64,000 nt of DNA from Pseudomonas sp. GD03919 (GTDB taxonomy: Bacteria > Pseudomonadota > Gammaproteobacteria > Pseudomonadales > Pseudomonadaceae). Position 1 is the stretch's first letter. Every line of letters begins with the position of its first letter. Position numbers and translations under genes: made by a program. The notes under the pieces were generated by a model. That model saw only the letters and a program-made list of their open reading frames with translations, did not search any database and had not been told where the DNA came from. This document shows, piece after piece, positions 20,001 to 28,118 of the stretch. The stretch is taken from positions 4,154,001 to 4,218,000 of the forward strand of contig NZ_CP104582.1 in NCBI RefSeq assembly GCF_029814935.1, given 5' to 3'.

Positions 20001-21390
20001 TGAACTCGATGATCGCGTCCTTGGCCTGTTCCAGACCATTGCGCGCTTCCTTGATCACCAGCTGATGGATCTGCGCCACGTCCGTGGTCGGCAGATGGCT
20101 CTGCTCGTTCTTGCTGTCATCGCTCGGGCCGACCATGCCGGCCAGCGTCGCCTCGACGTAGAGCAGCGCACCAGCAACGTCCATCAATACGGCGTCGTTG
20201 GGCTCGCGCTGACCGAGAGACAGGCTGTGGACCACGTCGATTTGGTCGAGGATGACCTTGCGCGGCTGACCGAAGCCCAGCACGGCAAGGGTATCGGCAA
20301 TCTGCTTGAGCGGTGCCAGCAGGGCGTCCAGTTCGCTGACCTGACTGCGATCACTGCGCACGAACAGATCGAGGCTGTCCTTGACCCGTACCAGCTCTTC
20401 ACACAGCGCGGCGACCACCGAACGCATGGCGTCGCGGTCAGGGCCGGCTAGACGGGCACGCTCTTCGTCCACCACCTCGTTGTCAGGCAGCGCCTCGTCG
20501 AGGCGGTACTGCTCTTTCAGCGCACGGATGCGCGGCGACTGCGCCGGCGCCTTGGCCACGTAAAACAGCAGATTCTTGGTCAGTTCATCCGGGGCGGGCT
20601 GGTTGATGCCATCGGCGCCCTGTTCGACCAGGCGCTTGAGTTCCTTGTCGACCTGGCGCAGCAGGGTGCGCACCGACGTGCCATTGACCACGCTGCCATT
20701 GGCCAGGCCTTCGACCATACCGGATGCGATCTGCCACAGACCGCCCAGCGGAGCGTCCTGGCACAGGGTTTCCAGGCGCGCGAAGACCCGCGCCATGTAG
20801 CCCAGGTTAGTGGGCAGGTCCTGATTGCGGATCACGCCGACCAGGGCCATCTGCAGCATCTGCCGCAGCTTGCGCAGCAGCACCGGCAATTCGGCGGTAC
20901 GCAGGCGCGCCATGCTGCCTTCCGGCAGCGCGGGCAGGCGTGCGGACATGTCCGGGGAGAACAGGCTGGTTTCCGACAGCAGCTTTTCGCCACGGGCGGC
21001 GCGCAGGTCGTTGAGCAGCGGCAGCACGACCATGGGCAGGTCGCGGCGAGCGGTCTGGATGCGGTCGAGGTACACCGGCAACTGCAGGATGGCCTGCATC
21101 AGTACTTCCAGGGCTTCTCCCTGATTGGCCACGCGACCTTCCATCAGCGCCTTGGCCAGCTGTTCCATTTCCTCGGCGAGCAACGCCGCGCCGTAGAACT
21201 CGACCATCTGCAAGGTGCCGTGAACCTGGTGCACATAGGTCAGGCAGAAGCGCATGCGCGTGGGGTCCTGCGGGTTCTCGACGAACGCCTCCAGAGCCTG
21301 ACGCGCCTGCTTCAGGGTTTCCCCGATCTCGCCTTTGACCCACTCCAGGGCGACATAATCATGCCGATCACCCATAGCCACTCCACTCAT
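14086..21390 (-). CDS. chpA: Hybrid CheA histidine kinase ChpA with multiple phosphotransfer domains
   Basis: Central kinase of the Pil-Chp system that controls twitching motility and cAMP through PilG and PilH; 2434 residues. I see six histidine phosphotransfer modules: VHQVHG near 54-57, and HTLKG motifs near 806, 992, 1325, 1539 and 1687. Two modules have threonine in the histidine position, TQVRGG near 480 and TLGRG near 1135. This gives the eight-module plan known for P. aeruginosa ChpA. A long acidic Glu/Pro linker fills about 570-770. The kinase core (RNAVDHGIEQ near 2010, ISGRGVGMDVV) is followed by a CheW domain and a C-terminal receiver with phospho-Asp near 2357 (LLDIEMPRMDG). The start could also be the internal ATG at 21375, which has GGAG in front. 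Confidence 0.95.
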   Translation of the reverse strand: MSGVAMGDRHDYVALEWVKGEIGETLKQARQALEAFVENPQDPTRMRFCLTYVHQVHGTLQMVEFYGAALLAEEMEQLAKALMEGRVANQGEALEVLMQAILQLPVYLDRIQTARRDLPMVVLPLLNDLRAARGEKLLSETSLFSPDMSARLPALPEGSMARLRTAELPVLLRKLRQMLQMALVGVIRNQDLPTNLGYMARVFARLETLCQDAPLGGLWQIASGMVEGLANGSVVNGTSVRTLLRQVDKELKRLVEQGADGINQPAPDELTKNLLFYVAKAPAQSPRIRALKEQYRLDEALPDNEVVDEERARLAGPDRDAMRSVVAALCEELVRVKDSLDLFVRSDRSQVSELDALLAPLKQIADTLAVLGFGQPRKVILDQIDVVHSLSLGQREPNDAVLMDVAGALLYVEATLAGMVGPSDDSKNEQSHLPTTDVAQIHQLVIKEARNGLEQAKDAIIEFIASQWNHEHLARVPGLLTQVRGGLAMIPLQRAADLLNACNRYIQEQLLARKAVPNWQSLDTLADAITSVEYYLERLAEDHGTQGDLILDVAEESLETLGYPLKEKPSILDRVESQEESLAPLADPLQEIELLSAEDEQLEEPLAEIEPLALEPDEPANDIVVDLPSLDDEPELPATSESADTFTFELDELEELPALQSEEIVAAPLLDAEQEPALELEELSLDLQAETPQWDELELADLELPEVELPSAPEVTPEVETPAVEKPLSMADVMAAPVQAINPPAADVPPSLLPPPADEEPVDEELLEVFIEEAGEVLETIAEYLPQWQADLDNKDALIEVRRAFHTLKGSGRMVRALIIGELAWSIENLLNRVLDRSIEPSAPVQQVVLDVVALMPALVDEFAAKAQRQRDDVDLLAATAHALAKGLTPPKSEAPAAEQVAEPAGIAEATAAVGEGESLVDEVIDAEPPEAELHDGESQEEELLDGEPLDPQLLEIFRNEAETHLDTLVGFLADCAQELPQPVTDDLQRALHTLKGSAYMAGILPVAEIAAPLEKLVKEFKTNLIQVDLSAAELLSSAEGLFRAGLDNLESQPLAPIPGAEAFLARVQALHQERLASAEDERQAQSGETRDPQLIGIFLAEGMDILLDAEDLLRKWREHPSERQELSALLEELTTLGRGAEMAELPQVDELCEALLDLYGAVEEGSLAVSERFFDEAEKAHEALIGMMDQVAAALQVSPQPERVQALRDLLSEAIDPNTLALLTPGAEGMEIIELDQATAEAEQALAEPHSVEPFAEAESVEDAGEAPQAEDESAAADADLDEEMVEIFLEEAVDILESAAQALERWLGEPDNTLPLSALQRDLHTLKGGARMAAIRPIGDLGHELESLYEGLVDRRYSHSPALGALLQQSHDRLAQMLDQLQARQTLASADELILAIRQFRHGGAPHSLSAAFAHVEPEPESPLSELPEPEVERIELPPLALVEDEIVFDEVPEPEAQLPTVESVEPPLPQALPAVDETLPEPQSMTLANWHDERDPELVEIFLEEGFDIIDSAGAALQRWMANVDNSIELEALQRDLHTLKGGARMAEIREIGDLAHELEFLYEDLGAGRLRASPELFGLLQACHDRLAEMLDAVRGQRVVPQGTALIETIKRFRANPNEQLSIPQAVQLKAVVDSDAAEEADSDILDIFLEEGDDLLEAMEAVIGRFETQRDDVSAIEEMQRILHTLKGGARLAGQRRLGDLSHDLEQHLTEALQQGAPWPESLFLDVQSGFEGLQQELDLLRQRLSASLAGQEEAAPVSEADPGANTLTPLLNPIVAASDVPSQVQARKVLPFVQSAQEAAQEAAARRAPQELVKVPAELLEGLVNLAGETSIFRGRVEQQVSDVSFTLSEMEATIDRVRDQLRRLDTETQAQILSRYQAEAERAGYEDFDPLEMDRHSQLQQLSRALFESASDLLDLKETLAAKNRDAETLLLQQARVNTELQEGLMRTRMVPFDRLVPRLRRIVRQVAGELGKQVEFVVGNAEGEMDRTVLERIVAPLEHMLRNAVDHGIEQAEVRRAAGKPDTGTIRLNLGREGADIVLTLDDDGAGIRLDAVRRKAIERGLMDADSDLSDHEVLQFILEAGFSTAEKVTQISGRGVGMDVVHSEVKQLGGSMSIESSLGQGTRFTIRLPFTVSVNRALMVYSGEDLYAIPLNTIEGIVRVSPFELEAYYAPDAPRFEYAGQTYELKYLGDLLNNGQQPKLVGQSLPLPVILVRSSEHAVAVQVDSLAGSREIVVKSLGPQFAGVHGISGATILGDGRVVVILDLLATIRVRHAHLQSQLTPRLASRQAAANEEVEVDRPTLVMVVDDSVTVRKVTSRLLERNGMNVVTAKDGVDAIAQLQEHKPDIMLLDIEMPRMDGFEVATLVRHDERLKDLPIIMITSRTGEKHRERAMAIGVNQYLGKPYQESLLLDTIAQLVDSHRVKRT

Positions 21391-21400
21391 AAACTTGGCC

Positions 21401-22279
21401 TTATCCCTTGCGGGTAAACGCCAGAACTCGCTCGTCGGCCACCGGCACCAGTTGCGGGTGCTGCCAACCGGCTACTTCGCCCACACCCACGACCAGCAGG
21501 CCACCCGGCGCCAGGCTCTCGGCCAGGCGATTGAGGATGTCGCGGCGACGCCAGCGGCGGAAATAGATCAGCAAGTTCTGACAGAAAATCACATCCATGC
21601 CGCACATTGGCGCATTGGCCAGTTCCAGCACATTGAGCCGGGCACAGCACACGCGCGCGGCCAGACTCGGTAGTACCTTGAAACGCCCATCGGCCTGCGC
21701 GAGAAAGTAGCGCTCGCGCAGCTCGTCACTCACCTGCTCCAGGCGCCGCGCCGAGTAACAGGCCTCACGCGCCTTGCTCAGCACGCCCTGGCTGATATCG
21801 GTGCCGGTTACCGCAAAATGCTCGGGCAACTCGCTGCCCTGTAGCGCCTCAGCCGCCATAATCGCCAGCGAATAGGGCTCTTCACCACTGGAGCAACCCA
21901 CGCTCCACAATTCCCAGGGCTTGCCCAGGCCTGCCGCCAGGCGCTCCTGTAGGTACTGCGCGAGCACCTCGAAGGAAGGCCCATGCCGGAAGAAACGGGT
22001 TTCCTGTACGGTCAAACGATCCAGCAGGGTCGACCACTCCACTGCGCCGCGTGGGCCATCGGTGACCTGTTGGTAGTAGCTGGCGTAATCCGTGACGCCC
22101 AGTTCGCGCATGCGCGCACTCAGGTTGGTCTGCAGAAAAGCGCGCCGCTGCTCGCTGATCACCACACCGGTACGCGCCTCGAGCAGCGTCTGCCAGTCGT
22201 GGAAATCGGCTTGCGACATATCGGCCACCGGGCGCAATGCCCACACGCCCGCTGACTGCATACCTTCGCCCTGGGTCAT
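21401..22279 (-). CDS. pilK: Chemotaxis methyltransferase PilK (CheR family)
   Basis: SAM-dependent methyltransferase that methylates receptor glutamates, presumably on PilJ. The product has 292 residues. The CheR N-terminal helical domain (FHDWQTLLEARTGVVISEQR) is followed by LTVQETRFFRHGPSFEVL and the SAM-binding region ELWSVGCSSGEEPYSLAIMA. FAVTGTDISQGVLSKAR and MDVIFCQNLLIYF complete the family pattern. It lies 10 bases before chpA in the same operon and 42 bases after pilJ. Confidence 0.95.
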   Translation of the reverse strand: MTQGEGMQSAGVWALRPVADMSQADFHDWQTLLEARTGVVISEQRRAFLQTNLSARMRELGVTDYASYYQQVTDGPRGAVEWSTLLDRLTVQETRFFRHGPSFEVLAQYLQERLAAGLGKPWELWSVGCSSGEEPYSLAIMAAEALQGSELPEHFAVTGTDISQGVLSKAREACYSARRLEQVSDELRERYFLAQADGRFKVLPSLAARVCCARLNVLELANAPMCGMDVIFCQNLLIYFRRWRRRDILNRLAESLAPGGLLVVGVGEVAGWQHPQLVPVADERVLAFTRKG

Positions 22280-22321
22280 GGCTGTGTAGCAGAGGCTGCA
22301 GCCAGCCTCCGCACTCCTTTA

Positions 22322-24358
22322 TCAGGCGTCTGGCAGGGTGAAACCGGATACCGACTTGCGCATCTCACTGGCCATCTTGGCCAGGTTACCAATGCTCTTG
22401 GCGGTGGCGGTGGTACCCGAGGACGTCTGCGAGGTGATCTCCTGGATCACGTTCATGGTGTTGGAAATGTGACCCGCAGACGAAGCCTGCTGACGGGCGG
22501 CGTTGGAAATGTTCTGGATGAGGGCCGCGAGGGTTTTCGATACCTTCTCGATCTCTTCCAGGGCCACCCCGGCGTCCTGCGCCAGGCGGGCACCGCGCAC
22601 CACTTCGGAAGTCGTCTGCTCCATGGAGATAACGGCTTCGTTGGTGTCGGTCTGAATGGTTTTTACCAGCGCCTCGATCTGCTTGGTCGCCGCCGAGGAA
22701 CGTTCTGCGAGGCGTTGTACCTCGTCCGCTACCACGGCGAAGCCGCGACCGGCATCACCGGCCATCGACGCCTGGATCGCGGCGTTCAGTGCAAGGATGT
22801 TGGTCTGGTCGGCAATGTCGTTAATCAGGCTAACGATGTCACCGATCTCCTGGGACGATTCACCGAGGCGCTTGATTCGCTTCGAGGTGTCCTGGATCTG
22901 CTCACGGATGTTATCCATGCCGGTGATGGTGTTGTGTACGACTTCGTTGCCCTTGTTGGCGATGGCTACGGAACGTTCCGCTACCGCGGAGGATTCCGAG
23001 GCGTTCGCCGATACCTGGTCAATCGACACGGCCATTTCGTTGATCGCCGCGGAGGCACCGGCGATTTCCTGCGCCTGGTGCTCGGATGCTTCGGCCAGGT
23101 GCATCGCCGTGGCCTGGGTTTCCTGGGCCGCACCGGCCACCTGAACGGCGGTCAGGTTGATGGTGGCTACCAGGTCACGCAGCTGGTCGATGGAGTAGTT
23201 GATGGAGTCGGCGATGGCACCGGTGAAGTCTTCGGTTACCGTCGCGGCCACGGTCAGGTCACCGTCGGCGAGGTCGGCGATTTCATCGAGCAGACGCAGA
23301 ATCGCCGCCTGGTTACGCTCGTTCTTCTCGGCGGTCTCGGCCAGACGACGGTTGGTTTCACGTACCATCACCAGACCGATGAGAATGATCGAACCCAGTG
23401 CCAGACCACCCAGCACATAGCCGAACAGGGTGTTGATGGCACGGCCGTCAGCCAGGTCTTCGAAGCCAGCGGCCAGGTCGGAAGCGGAGCTCAGCAGTGT
23501 TTGCGACACGGTGAAGATGGAGTTCGCCGATTCACGCACCTGGAACAGTTCCGGCGAGGTTTCGAGAATTTCGTCCACCGAGCCGGAGACGAACTCGAAC
23601 AGCTCGGAGATTTCCGCCAGACGCTCAAGCGCCTCTTCGTCGGTCACCTGGGTGATCTCCATGGCGGCATTGCCTTCGAGCATGGCATTGAGCACGCGGC
23701 CGAAGAGGCTGGCATCACGACCGAACATGTCGGCGGCCTGTACCGAATCTTCGTCACCGGCCAGCACCTTGTTCACCGAACCCAGAATACGTTCAGCCAG
23801 CAGCGACTGGCGCTGAGCCACGGAAACCTGAGCCGCCGGCGCACCACTTTCCAGCAGGATGTCGACCACTTCCTCGTACTCGACCTGCAGTTGCGGAATG
23901 GTTTCCGCCAGGGTGGCGGCTACCTGGTGCAGCGACAATACGGTCTGCTCGCTGGCGAGAATGGCGTCGGTGTTCTGCCGCAGCGCATCCCAGTCCTTCT
24001 GTACGGCAGCCATTTGCGCCTGTACAGAGGCCGGCGCTGGCGGCAGACCGGTGCTGGCATCGCCATCGGTCAGATAACCCCAGCGCTGCTGGAAGTCGTT
24101 ACGCGCCTCGCGCAACAGTCCGAAAGCTGGCGCCGTACCTGCGGCCGCTTCATTGGCGTCCTTGGCGATACGCTGGGACAGTACGCGCAGCTCACCGGCG
24201 TGACTGATGTACACGGTATCGTAGCCGGACTGGGTGTTGATGTAGGCGAAGTTCGCGAACAACAGCACGATGGACACGATAAGCACCACGAACAGCGCTG
24301 CGATCAGCGTACTGCTGCGTGCCCCCGCCAACAAATTGCCTGCATTGATTTTTTTCAT
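22322..24358 (-). CDS. pilJ: Type IV pilus methyl-accepting chemoreceptor PilJ
   Basis: Inner-membrane chemoreceptor of the Pil-Chp system, 678 residues from the ATG at 24358 ([22 protein letters not shown]). A first membrane segment lies at about 16-37, followed by a long periplasmic sensing region with two PilJ-type repeats. A second segment ([18 protein letters not shown]) lies near 305. The cytoplasmic part has a HAMP-like linker and the signalling hairpin tip [20 protein letters not shown] with [20 protein letters not shown]. The family detects type IV pilus retraction or PilA. A longer start at 24409 adds 17 residues rich in Gly and is not favoured. Confidence 0.96.
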   Translation of the reverse strand: MKKINAGNLLAGARSSTLIAALFVVLIVSIVLLFANFAYINTQSGYDTVYISHAGELRVLSQRIAKDANEAAAGTAPAFGLLREARNDFQQRWGYLTDGDASTGLPPAPASVQAQMAAVQKDWDALRQNTDAILASEQTVLSLHQVAATLAETIPQLQVEYEEVVDILLESGAPAAQVSVAQRQSLLAERILGSVNKVLAGDEDSVQAADMFGRDASLFGRVLNAMLEGNAAMEITQVTDEEALERLAEISELFEFVSGSVDEILETSPELFQVRESANSIFTVSQTLLSSASDLAAGFEDLADGRAINTLFGYVLGGLALGSIILIGLVMVRETNRRLAETAEKNERNQAAILRLLDEIADLADGDLTVAATVTEDFTGAIADSINYSIDQLRDLVATINLTAVQVAGAAQETQATAMHLAEASEHQAQEIAGASAAINEMAVSIDQVSANASESSAVAERSVAIANKGNEVVHNTITGMDNIREQIQDTSKRIKRLGESSQEIGDIVSLINDIADQTNILALNAAIQASMAGDAGRGFAVVADEVQRLAERSSAATKQIEALVKTIQTDTNEAVISMEQTTSEVVRGARLAQDAGVALEEIEKVSKTLAALIQNISNAARQQASSAGHISNTMNVIQEITSQTSSGTTATAKSIGNLAKMASEMRKSVSGFTLPDA

Positions 24359-24442
24359 TTTCTGGCCCCCGCCTGGACCGACCGCACTACGGTTCCCATG
24401 TAACGCCAAAAGGCCGGCAGAACCGACCCAACCGATAAATCT

Positions 24443-24976
24443 TTAATAAGCCACATCGAGAAAACCCGGATCGGCAGCCAGCGCGTAGGGGCTGAATACC
24501 AACCAGGGCTGTTCTCGCTGGAAGACACCGTGGATGAACGGCGCAATGCTCGCCTCGAGAGGCGGCAGTTGTTCTGAGTAGGCATCCACGGGGAAATGCT
24601 GCATACCGAAGACTTCGTCGACCGTCAGGCCGGCGAAGATTTCCTGGTGGTCGACCACCAGCACCCGCCGCTGCTTGCGCAGCGGCGACAGTTCATTATC
24701 GAAGAACCCGCACAGATCCATGATCGGCAACAGGCGGCCACGCACGTTAGCCACCCCTTTGACCCAACTCTTCACGCCTGGCAACAAGGTATAGCGCGGC
24801 TCGTGCAAAACCTCACCCACCTCCCCCATGGGTGCAACGAACAGGCGCTCCCCCATACGAAAGCCGATGCCGCTCCAGGTCTGCACCGCCGCCTGCTGCG
24901 ACGGCAGGCCAGCCGCCAGGGCACGGCAACGCTGGTCAATCTCAAGGAGAATCTGGAAAGGAGTCTGCGCAGACAT
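24443..24976 (-). CDS. pilI: CheW-like adaptor PilI
   Basis: CheW-family coupling protein of 177 residues that links PilJ to ChpA. Visible are FRMGERLFVAPMGEVGEVLH, VKGVANVRGRLLPIMDL (a typical CheW strand set) and VLVVDHQEIFAGLTVDEVFGMQ. It starts at ATG 24976, 45 bases after pilH, and is followed by pilJ after 84 bases. A second CheW-like protein, ChpC, is encoded at the far end of the same cluster. Confidence 0.95.
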   Translation of the reverse strand: MSAQTPFQILLEIDQRCRALAAGLPSQQAAVQTWSGIGFRMGERLFVAPMGEVGEVLHEPRYTLLPGVKSWVKGVANVRGRLLPIMDLCGFFDNELSPLRKQRRVLVVDHQEIFAGLTVDEVFGMQHFPVDAYSEQLPPLEASIAPFIHGVFQREQPWLVFSPYALAADPGFLDVAY

Positions 24977-25021
24977 GCCAGCCTTGGCCTTCTTTTTATT
25001 TAGTACACGGACAGCACGGCA

Positions 25022-25387
25022 TCAGCCGGCCAGTACCGCATTGAGGGTCTTCAGCAAGGTATCTTCGTCGATCGGCTTGGTCAGGTAGTCCTTGGCGCCT
25101 TGGCGCTTACCCCAGACCTTGTCGGTTTCCTGATCCTTGGTGGTGACGATGATCACCGGAATGTGGCTGGTCTCGGCGTCCTTGGTCAGCTGACGCGTCG
25201 CCTGAAAGCCGTTGAGGCCGGGCATGACGATGTCCATCAGCACCGCGTCGGGCTTTTCCTGGCGAGCCAGAGCCACGCCGTCAGCGCCGTTTTCCGCCTT
25301 GAGTACCTGGTGCCCATGTTTTTCCAGCATGGCGGTCAGCTTGTACATCTCGGTCGGGGAGTCATCAACAATCAGAATTCGAGCCAT
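25022..25387 (-). CDS. pilH: Single-domain response regulator PilH
   Basis: CheY-like receiver of 121 residues starting MARILIVDDSPTEMYKLTAM. Acid pocket DD is at 8-9 and the phosphorylated Asp at 52 in VLMDIVMPG, with the conserved Lys in DYLTKPIDEDT. In P. aeruginosa PilH opposes PilG and acts as a phosphate sink or retraction regulator. The start at 25387 is preferred to the four-codon-longer one because it matches the family N-terminus. Confidence 0.96.
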   Translation of the reverse strand: MARILIVDDSPTEMYKLTAMLEKHGHQVLKAENGADGVALARQEKPDAVLMDIVMPGLNGFQATRQLTKDAETSHIPVIIVTTKDQETDKVWGKRQGAKDYLTKPIDEDTLLKTLNAVLAG

Positions 25388-25433
25388 GGTGTTTCCCAAT
25401 ACAGAAGTGGCGTACGGCGGTCAGGCCGGAACG

Positions 25434-25841
25434 TCAGGAGGCTTGTTCCACCGGGGTGAAGTCGGGCACGTGAGCCTTGATCGCACCGAGCAGCTCTTCC
25501 TTGCTGAAAGGCTTGGTCAGGTACTGATCGGAGCCGACGATACGCCCCTTGGCCTTGTCGAACAGGCCGTCCTTGGAGGACAGCATGATCACTGGCGTGG
25601 ACTTGAAAGCACTGTTGTTCTTGATCAGGGCACAGGTCTGATACCCATCGAGACGCGGCATCATGATGTCGACAAAGATGATGCTGGGGTGAGTGTCGGC
25701 AATCTTGGCCAGGGCATCGAAGCCATCGACCGCAGTGATGACATCACAGCCCACTTTTTTCAGCAGAGTTTCAGCGGTGCGACGAATCGTTTTCGAATCG
25801 TCGATCACCATCACTTTCAAACCCTCGGAATGCTGTTCCAT
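25434..25841 (-). CDS. pilG: Single-domain response regulator PilG
   Basis: CheY-like receiver of 135 residues starting MEQHSEGLKVMVIDDSKTIR, with phospho-Asp 58 in FVDIMMPRLDGYQ and the conserved lysine in QYLTKPFSKEE. In P. aeruginosa PilG promotes pilus extension and activates adenylate cyclase CyaB through FimV/FimL. It is the first gene of the eight-gene minus-strand cluster. A TATAAC hexamer about 40 bases upstream on the minus strand could be its -10, but no matching -35 is evident. The upstream 25842-26082 gap is shared with divergent gshB and holds no gene I can see. Confidence 0.96.
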   Translation of the reverse strand: MEQHSEGLKVMVIDDSKTIRRTAETLLKKVGCDVITAVDGFDALAKIADTHPSIIFVDIMMPRLDGYQTCALIKNNSAFKSTPVIMLSSKDGLFDKAKGRIVGSDQYLTKPFSKEELLGAIKAHVPDFTPVEQAS

Positions 25842-26082
25842 TTTCGCCCTACCATCGCCTCGGTGAGTCGTTATATTCGCGTTATCAGTATGCCTGAGGC
25901 CCAGTTGCCGATGGGCTTTGGCCCAATCGTCGGGCCTTTGTAGCACACTCTCCAGATGCAATCTATAAGCCTGCCGGGGCTGCGCCAGCCCTTGACCAAG
26001 GCCATCGCCAACGCCACCCTGACAGCCTCACAAGGCATAGCCAACCAGGCCTTAACCCTCTTACCTCGCGGAGATTTCCCCC

Positions 26083-27039
26083 ATGAGCCTTCGTCTCGGG
26101 ATCGTCATGGATCCGATTGCCAACATTTCCTTCAAGAAGGACAGCTCGCTGGCCATGTTACTGGCCGCTCAAGCACGCGGCTGGTCGCTGTTCTATATGG
26201 AGCAGCAGGATCTCTACCAGGTTCGTGGCCAGGCCCGTGCCCGCATGCGCCCGCTGGAGGTATTCAACGACCCGCAACGCTGGTTTGCCCTGGATGCCGA
26301 ACAGGACACGCCGCTGGCCGAACTGGACGTGATCCTGATGCGCAAGGATCCACCCTTCGACAACGAATTCGTCTACTCCACCTACCTGCTCGAGCAGGCG
26401 GAGCGTGATGGTGTCCTGGTCGTGAACCGGCCGCAGAGCCTGCGTGACTGCAACGAAAAATTCTTCGCCACCCAGTTCCCTCGGTACACACCACCTACTC
26501 TGGTCACCCGGCGCCCCGACATTGTGCGCCAGTTTGCCGATGAGCACCGTGACATCATTCTCAAACCCCTTGATGGCATGGGTGGTTCGCAAATCTTTCG
26601 TCACCGTGAAGGCGACCCGAATCTTTCCGTGATTCTGGAAGCACTGACCCTGCATGGTCGCCAACAGATCATGGTTCAGGCCTACCTGCCGGCCATCAAG
26701 GACGGTGACAAGCGCATCCTGATGATAGACGGCGAACCGATACCCTACTGCCTGGCGCGCATCCCGGCCGCCGGCGAGACTCGCGGCAACCTGGCTGCCG
26801 GCGGACGCGGCGAGGCCCGCCCACTGACCGAACGCGACCGCGAGATCGCTACGGCAGTTGGCCCCACCCTGCGCGAAAAAGGCCTGATCTTCGTCGGGCT
26901 CGACGTAATCGGCGACCATCTGACGGAAATCAACGTCACCAGTCCGACCTGCATCCGCGAGATCGATGCCGCCTTCGATGCCCGCATCGGCGAACGCCTG
27001 ATGGACTGCATTGCACGCAAGCGCGGACTAAAAGCTTGA
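26083..27039 (+). CDS. gshB: Glutathione synthetase
   Basis: ATP-grasp ligase that joins gamma-glutamylcysteine and glycine to make glutathione; the partner enzyme GshA is also in this window at 60.5 kb. The product has 318 residues, with MSLRLGIVMDPIANISFKKDSS at the start as in E. coli GshB. The substrate-binding RKDPPFDNEFVY, the ATP-grasp lysines in IILKPLDGMGGSQIFR and the metal site GLDVIGDHLTEINVTSPT are all present. The ATG at 26083 follows CGGAG. It is divergent from pilG and followed by tonB3 after 88 bases. Confidence 0.97.
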   Translation: MSLRLGIVMDPIANISFKKDSSLAMLLAAQARGWSLFYMEQQDLYQVRGQARARMRPLEVFNDPQRWFALDAEQDTPLAELDVILMRKDPPFDNEFVYSTYLLEQAERDGVLVVNRPQSLRDCNEKFFATQFPRYTPPTLVTRRPDIVRQFADEHRDIILKPLDGMGGSQIFRHREGDPNLSVILEALTLHGRQQIMVQAYLPAIKDGDKRILMIDGEPIPYCLARIPAAGETRGNLAAGGRGEARPLTERDREIATAVGPTLREKGLIFVGLDVIGDHLTEINVTSPTCIREIDAAFDARIGERLMDCIARKRGLKA

Positions 27040-27054
27040 CGCAAGTGGCAGCCT

Positions 27055-27077
27055 GGCGCCTGCAACTTGCAGGCGCC
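27055..27077. repeat. Perfect hairpin between gshB and the tonB gene
   Basis: GGCGCCTGCAA (27055-27065) and TTGCAGGCGCC (27067-27077) are exact inverted arms around one base. No T tract follows, so it is more likely a stability hairpin than a rho-independent terminator. Confidence 0.55.
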
Positions 27078-27127
27078 CACCGCTACCCGGCAGACTGCGC
27101 GACATTCGAAAGCAGACCCGATACGCG

Positions 27128-28024
27128 ATGAACGCAGCAGCCTCCCCAACCAGCGCGCCCTCCGCCACCGTCCGACCGGCGGATCGCATCGGGTTCACCC
27201 TCTTTCTTGCCGCCGCACTGCACGTAGCGGTGATTCTTGGCGTCGGCTTCACCCTGGAGTCGCCACCGGAAATCAGCAAGACACTGGAAATCACCCTGTC
27301 CACCTTCAAGAGCGAAAAAGCACCGGACAAGGCCGATTTCCTCGCTCAGGACAACCAGCAAGGCAGCGGCACCCTGGAGCATACCGCCGCACCGAAGACC
27401 ACCGAGCAGGCGCCCTTTCAGGACAGCGAGGTGCGCAAGGTCACGCCGCCCGCCACGCCGCAGCAGCCCGCCACCCGACAGGAGGCGCCCAAGGCCGCCG
27501 TCGCCACCCGCGCCCCGCAGCAGCAGAAGACGCCAGTCAAACGCGAGGAAGCCAAGCCGGTTGCGACAACGCGCCCGGCGCCGGTATTCGACGCTGCCCA
27601 ACTGTCCGCCGAGATAGCCAGCCTGGAAGCGGAACTGGCGCAGGAGGTGCAGGCCTATGCCAAGCGCCCGAAGATTCATCGCCTCAACGCGGCCTCGACC
27701 ACGCGCGACAAGGGCGCCTGGTACAAGGACGAGTGGCGCAAGAAGGTCGAACGCATCGGCAACCTCAACTACCCCGACGACGCCCGCCGCCAGCGCATCT
27801 ATGGCAGCCTGCGCCTGCTGGTGTCGATCAACCGCGACGGTTCGCTGTATGAAGTACAGGTGCTGGAATCATCCGGCCAGGCGGTACTCGACCAGGCCGC
27901 GCAACGCATCGTGCGCCTGGCCGCGCCCTATGCCCCCTTCACCGGCGACCTGGCCGATATCGACCGCCTGGAAATCATCCGAACCTGGCGCTTCGAGCGC
28001 GGCGATCGACTGTCGAGCAACTAG
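27128..28024 (+). CDS. tonB3: TonB-family energy transducer, TonB3-like
   Basis: Inner-membrane protein of 298 residues that should transmit proton-motive force to an outer-membrane partner. A single N-terminal anchor (GFTLFLAAALHVAVILGVGF, about 21-40) is followed by a Pro/Ala/Gln/Lys-rich periplasmic linker (about 60-150). The C-terminal TonB domain (about 205-298) contains YPDDARRQRIYGSLRLLVSI and ends with the strand ADIDRLEIIRTWRFERGD. No ExbB/ExbD genes are adjacent. In P. aeruginosa the gene in this position, tonB3, is needed for twitching motility, which fits the nearby pil-chp cluster. Confidence 0.85.
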   Translation: MNAAASPTSAPSATVRPADRIGFTLFLAAALHVAVILGVGFTLESPPEISKTLEITLSTFKSEKAPDKADFLAQDNQQGSGTLEHTAAPKTTEQAPFQDSEVRKVTPPATPQQPATRQEAPKAAVATRAPQQQKTPVKREEAKPVATTRPAPVFDAAQLSAEIASLEAELAQEVQAYAKRPKIHRLNAASTTRDKGAWYKDEWRKKVERIGNLNYPDDARRQRIYGSLRLLVSINRDGSLYEVQVLESSGQAVLDQAAQRIVRLAAPYAPFTGDLADIDRLEIIRTWRFERGDRLSSN

Positions 28025-28118
28025 AGCGTCGATCGAAACGGTCTGCATACGAAGCCGCGGGCGTCCTGCATTGCCCTACAGCTTGAAGCCCGGCGCCTTA
28101 AAGCCGAAACTAGCCGTC

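Noticed and set aside
27657..28118. Long N-terminal extension of the YqgE protein
   Set aside because: The extension overlaps tonB in another frame and the family start MKNSAPTSLKHHF at 28119 is clear.
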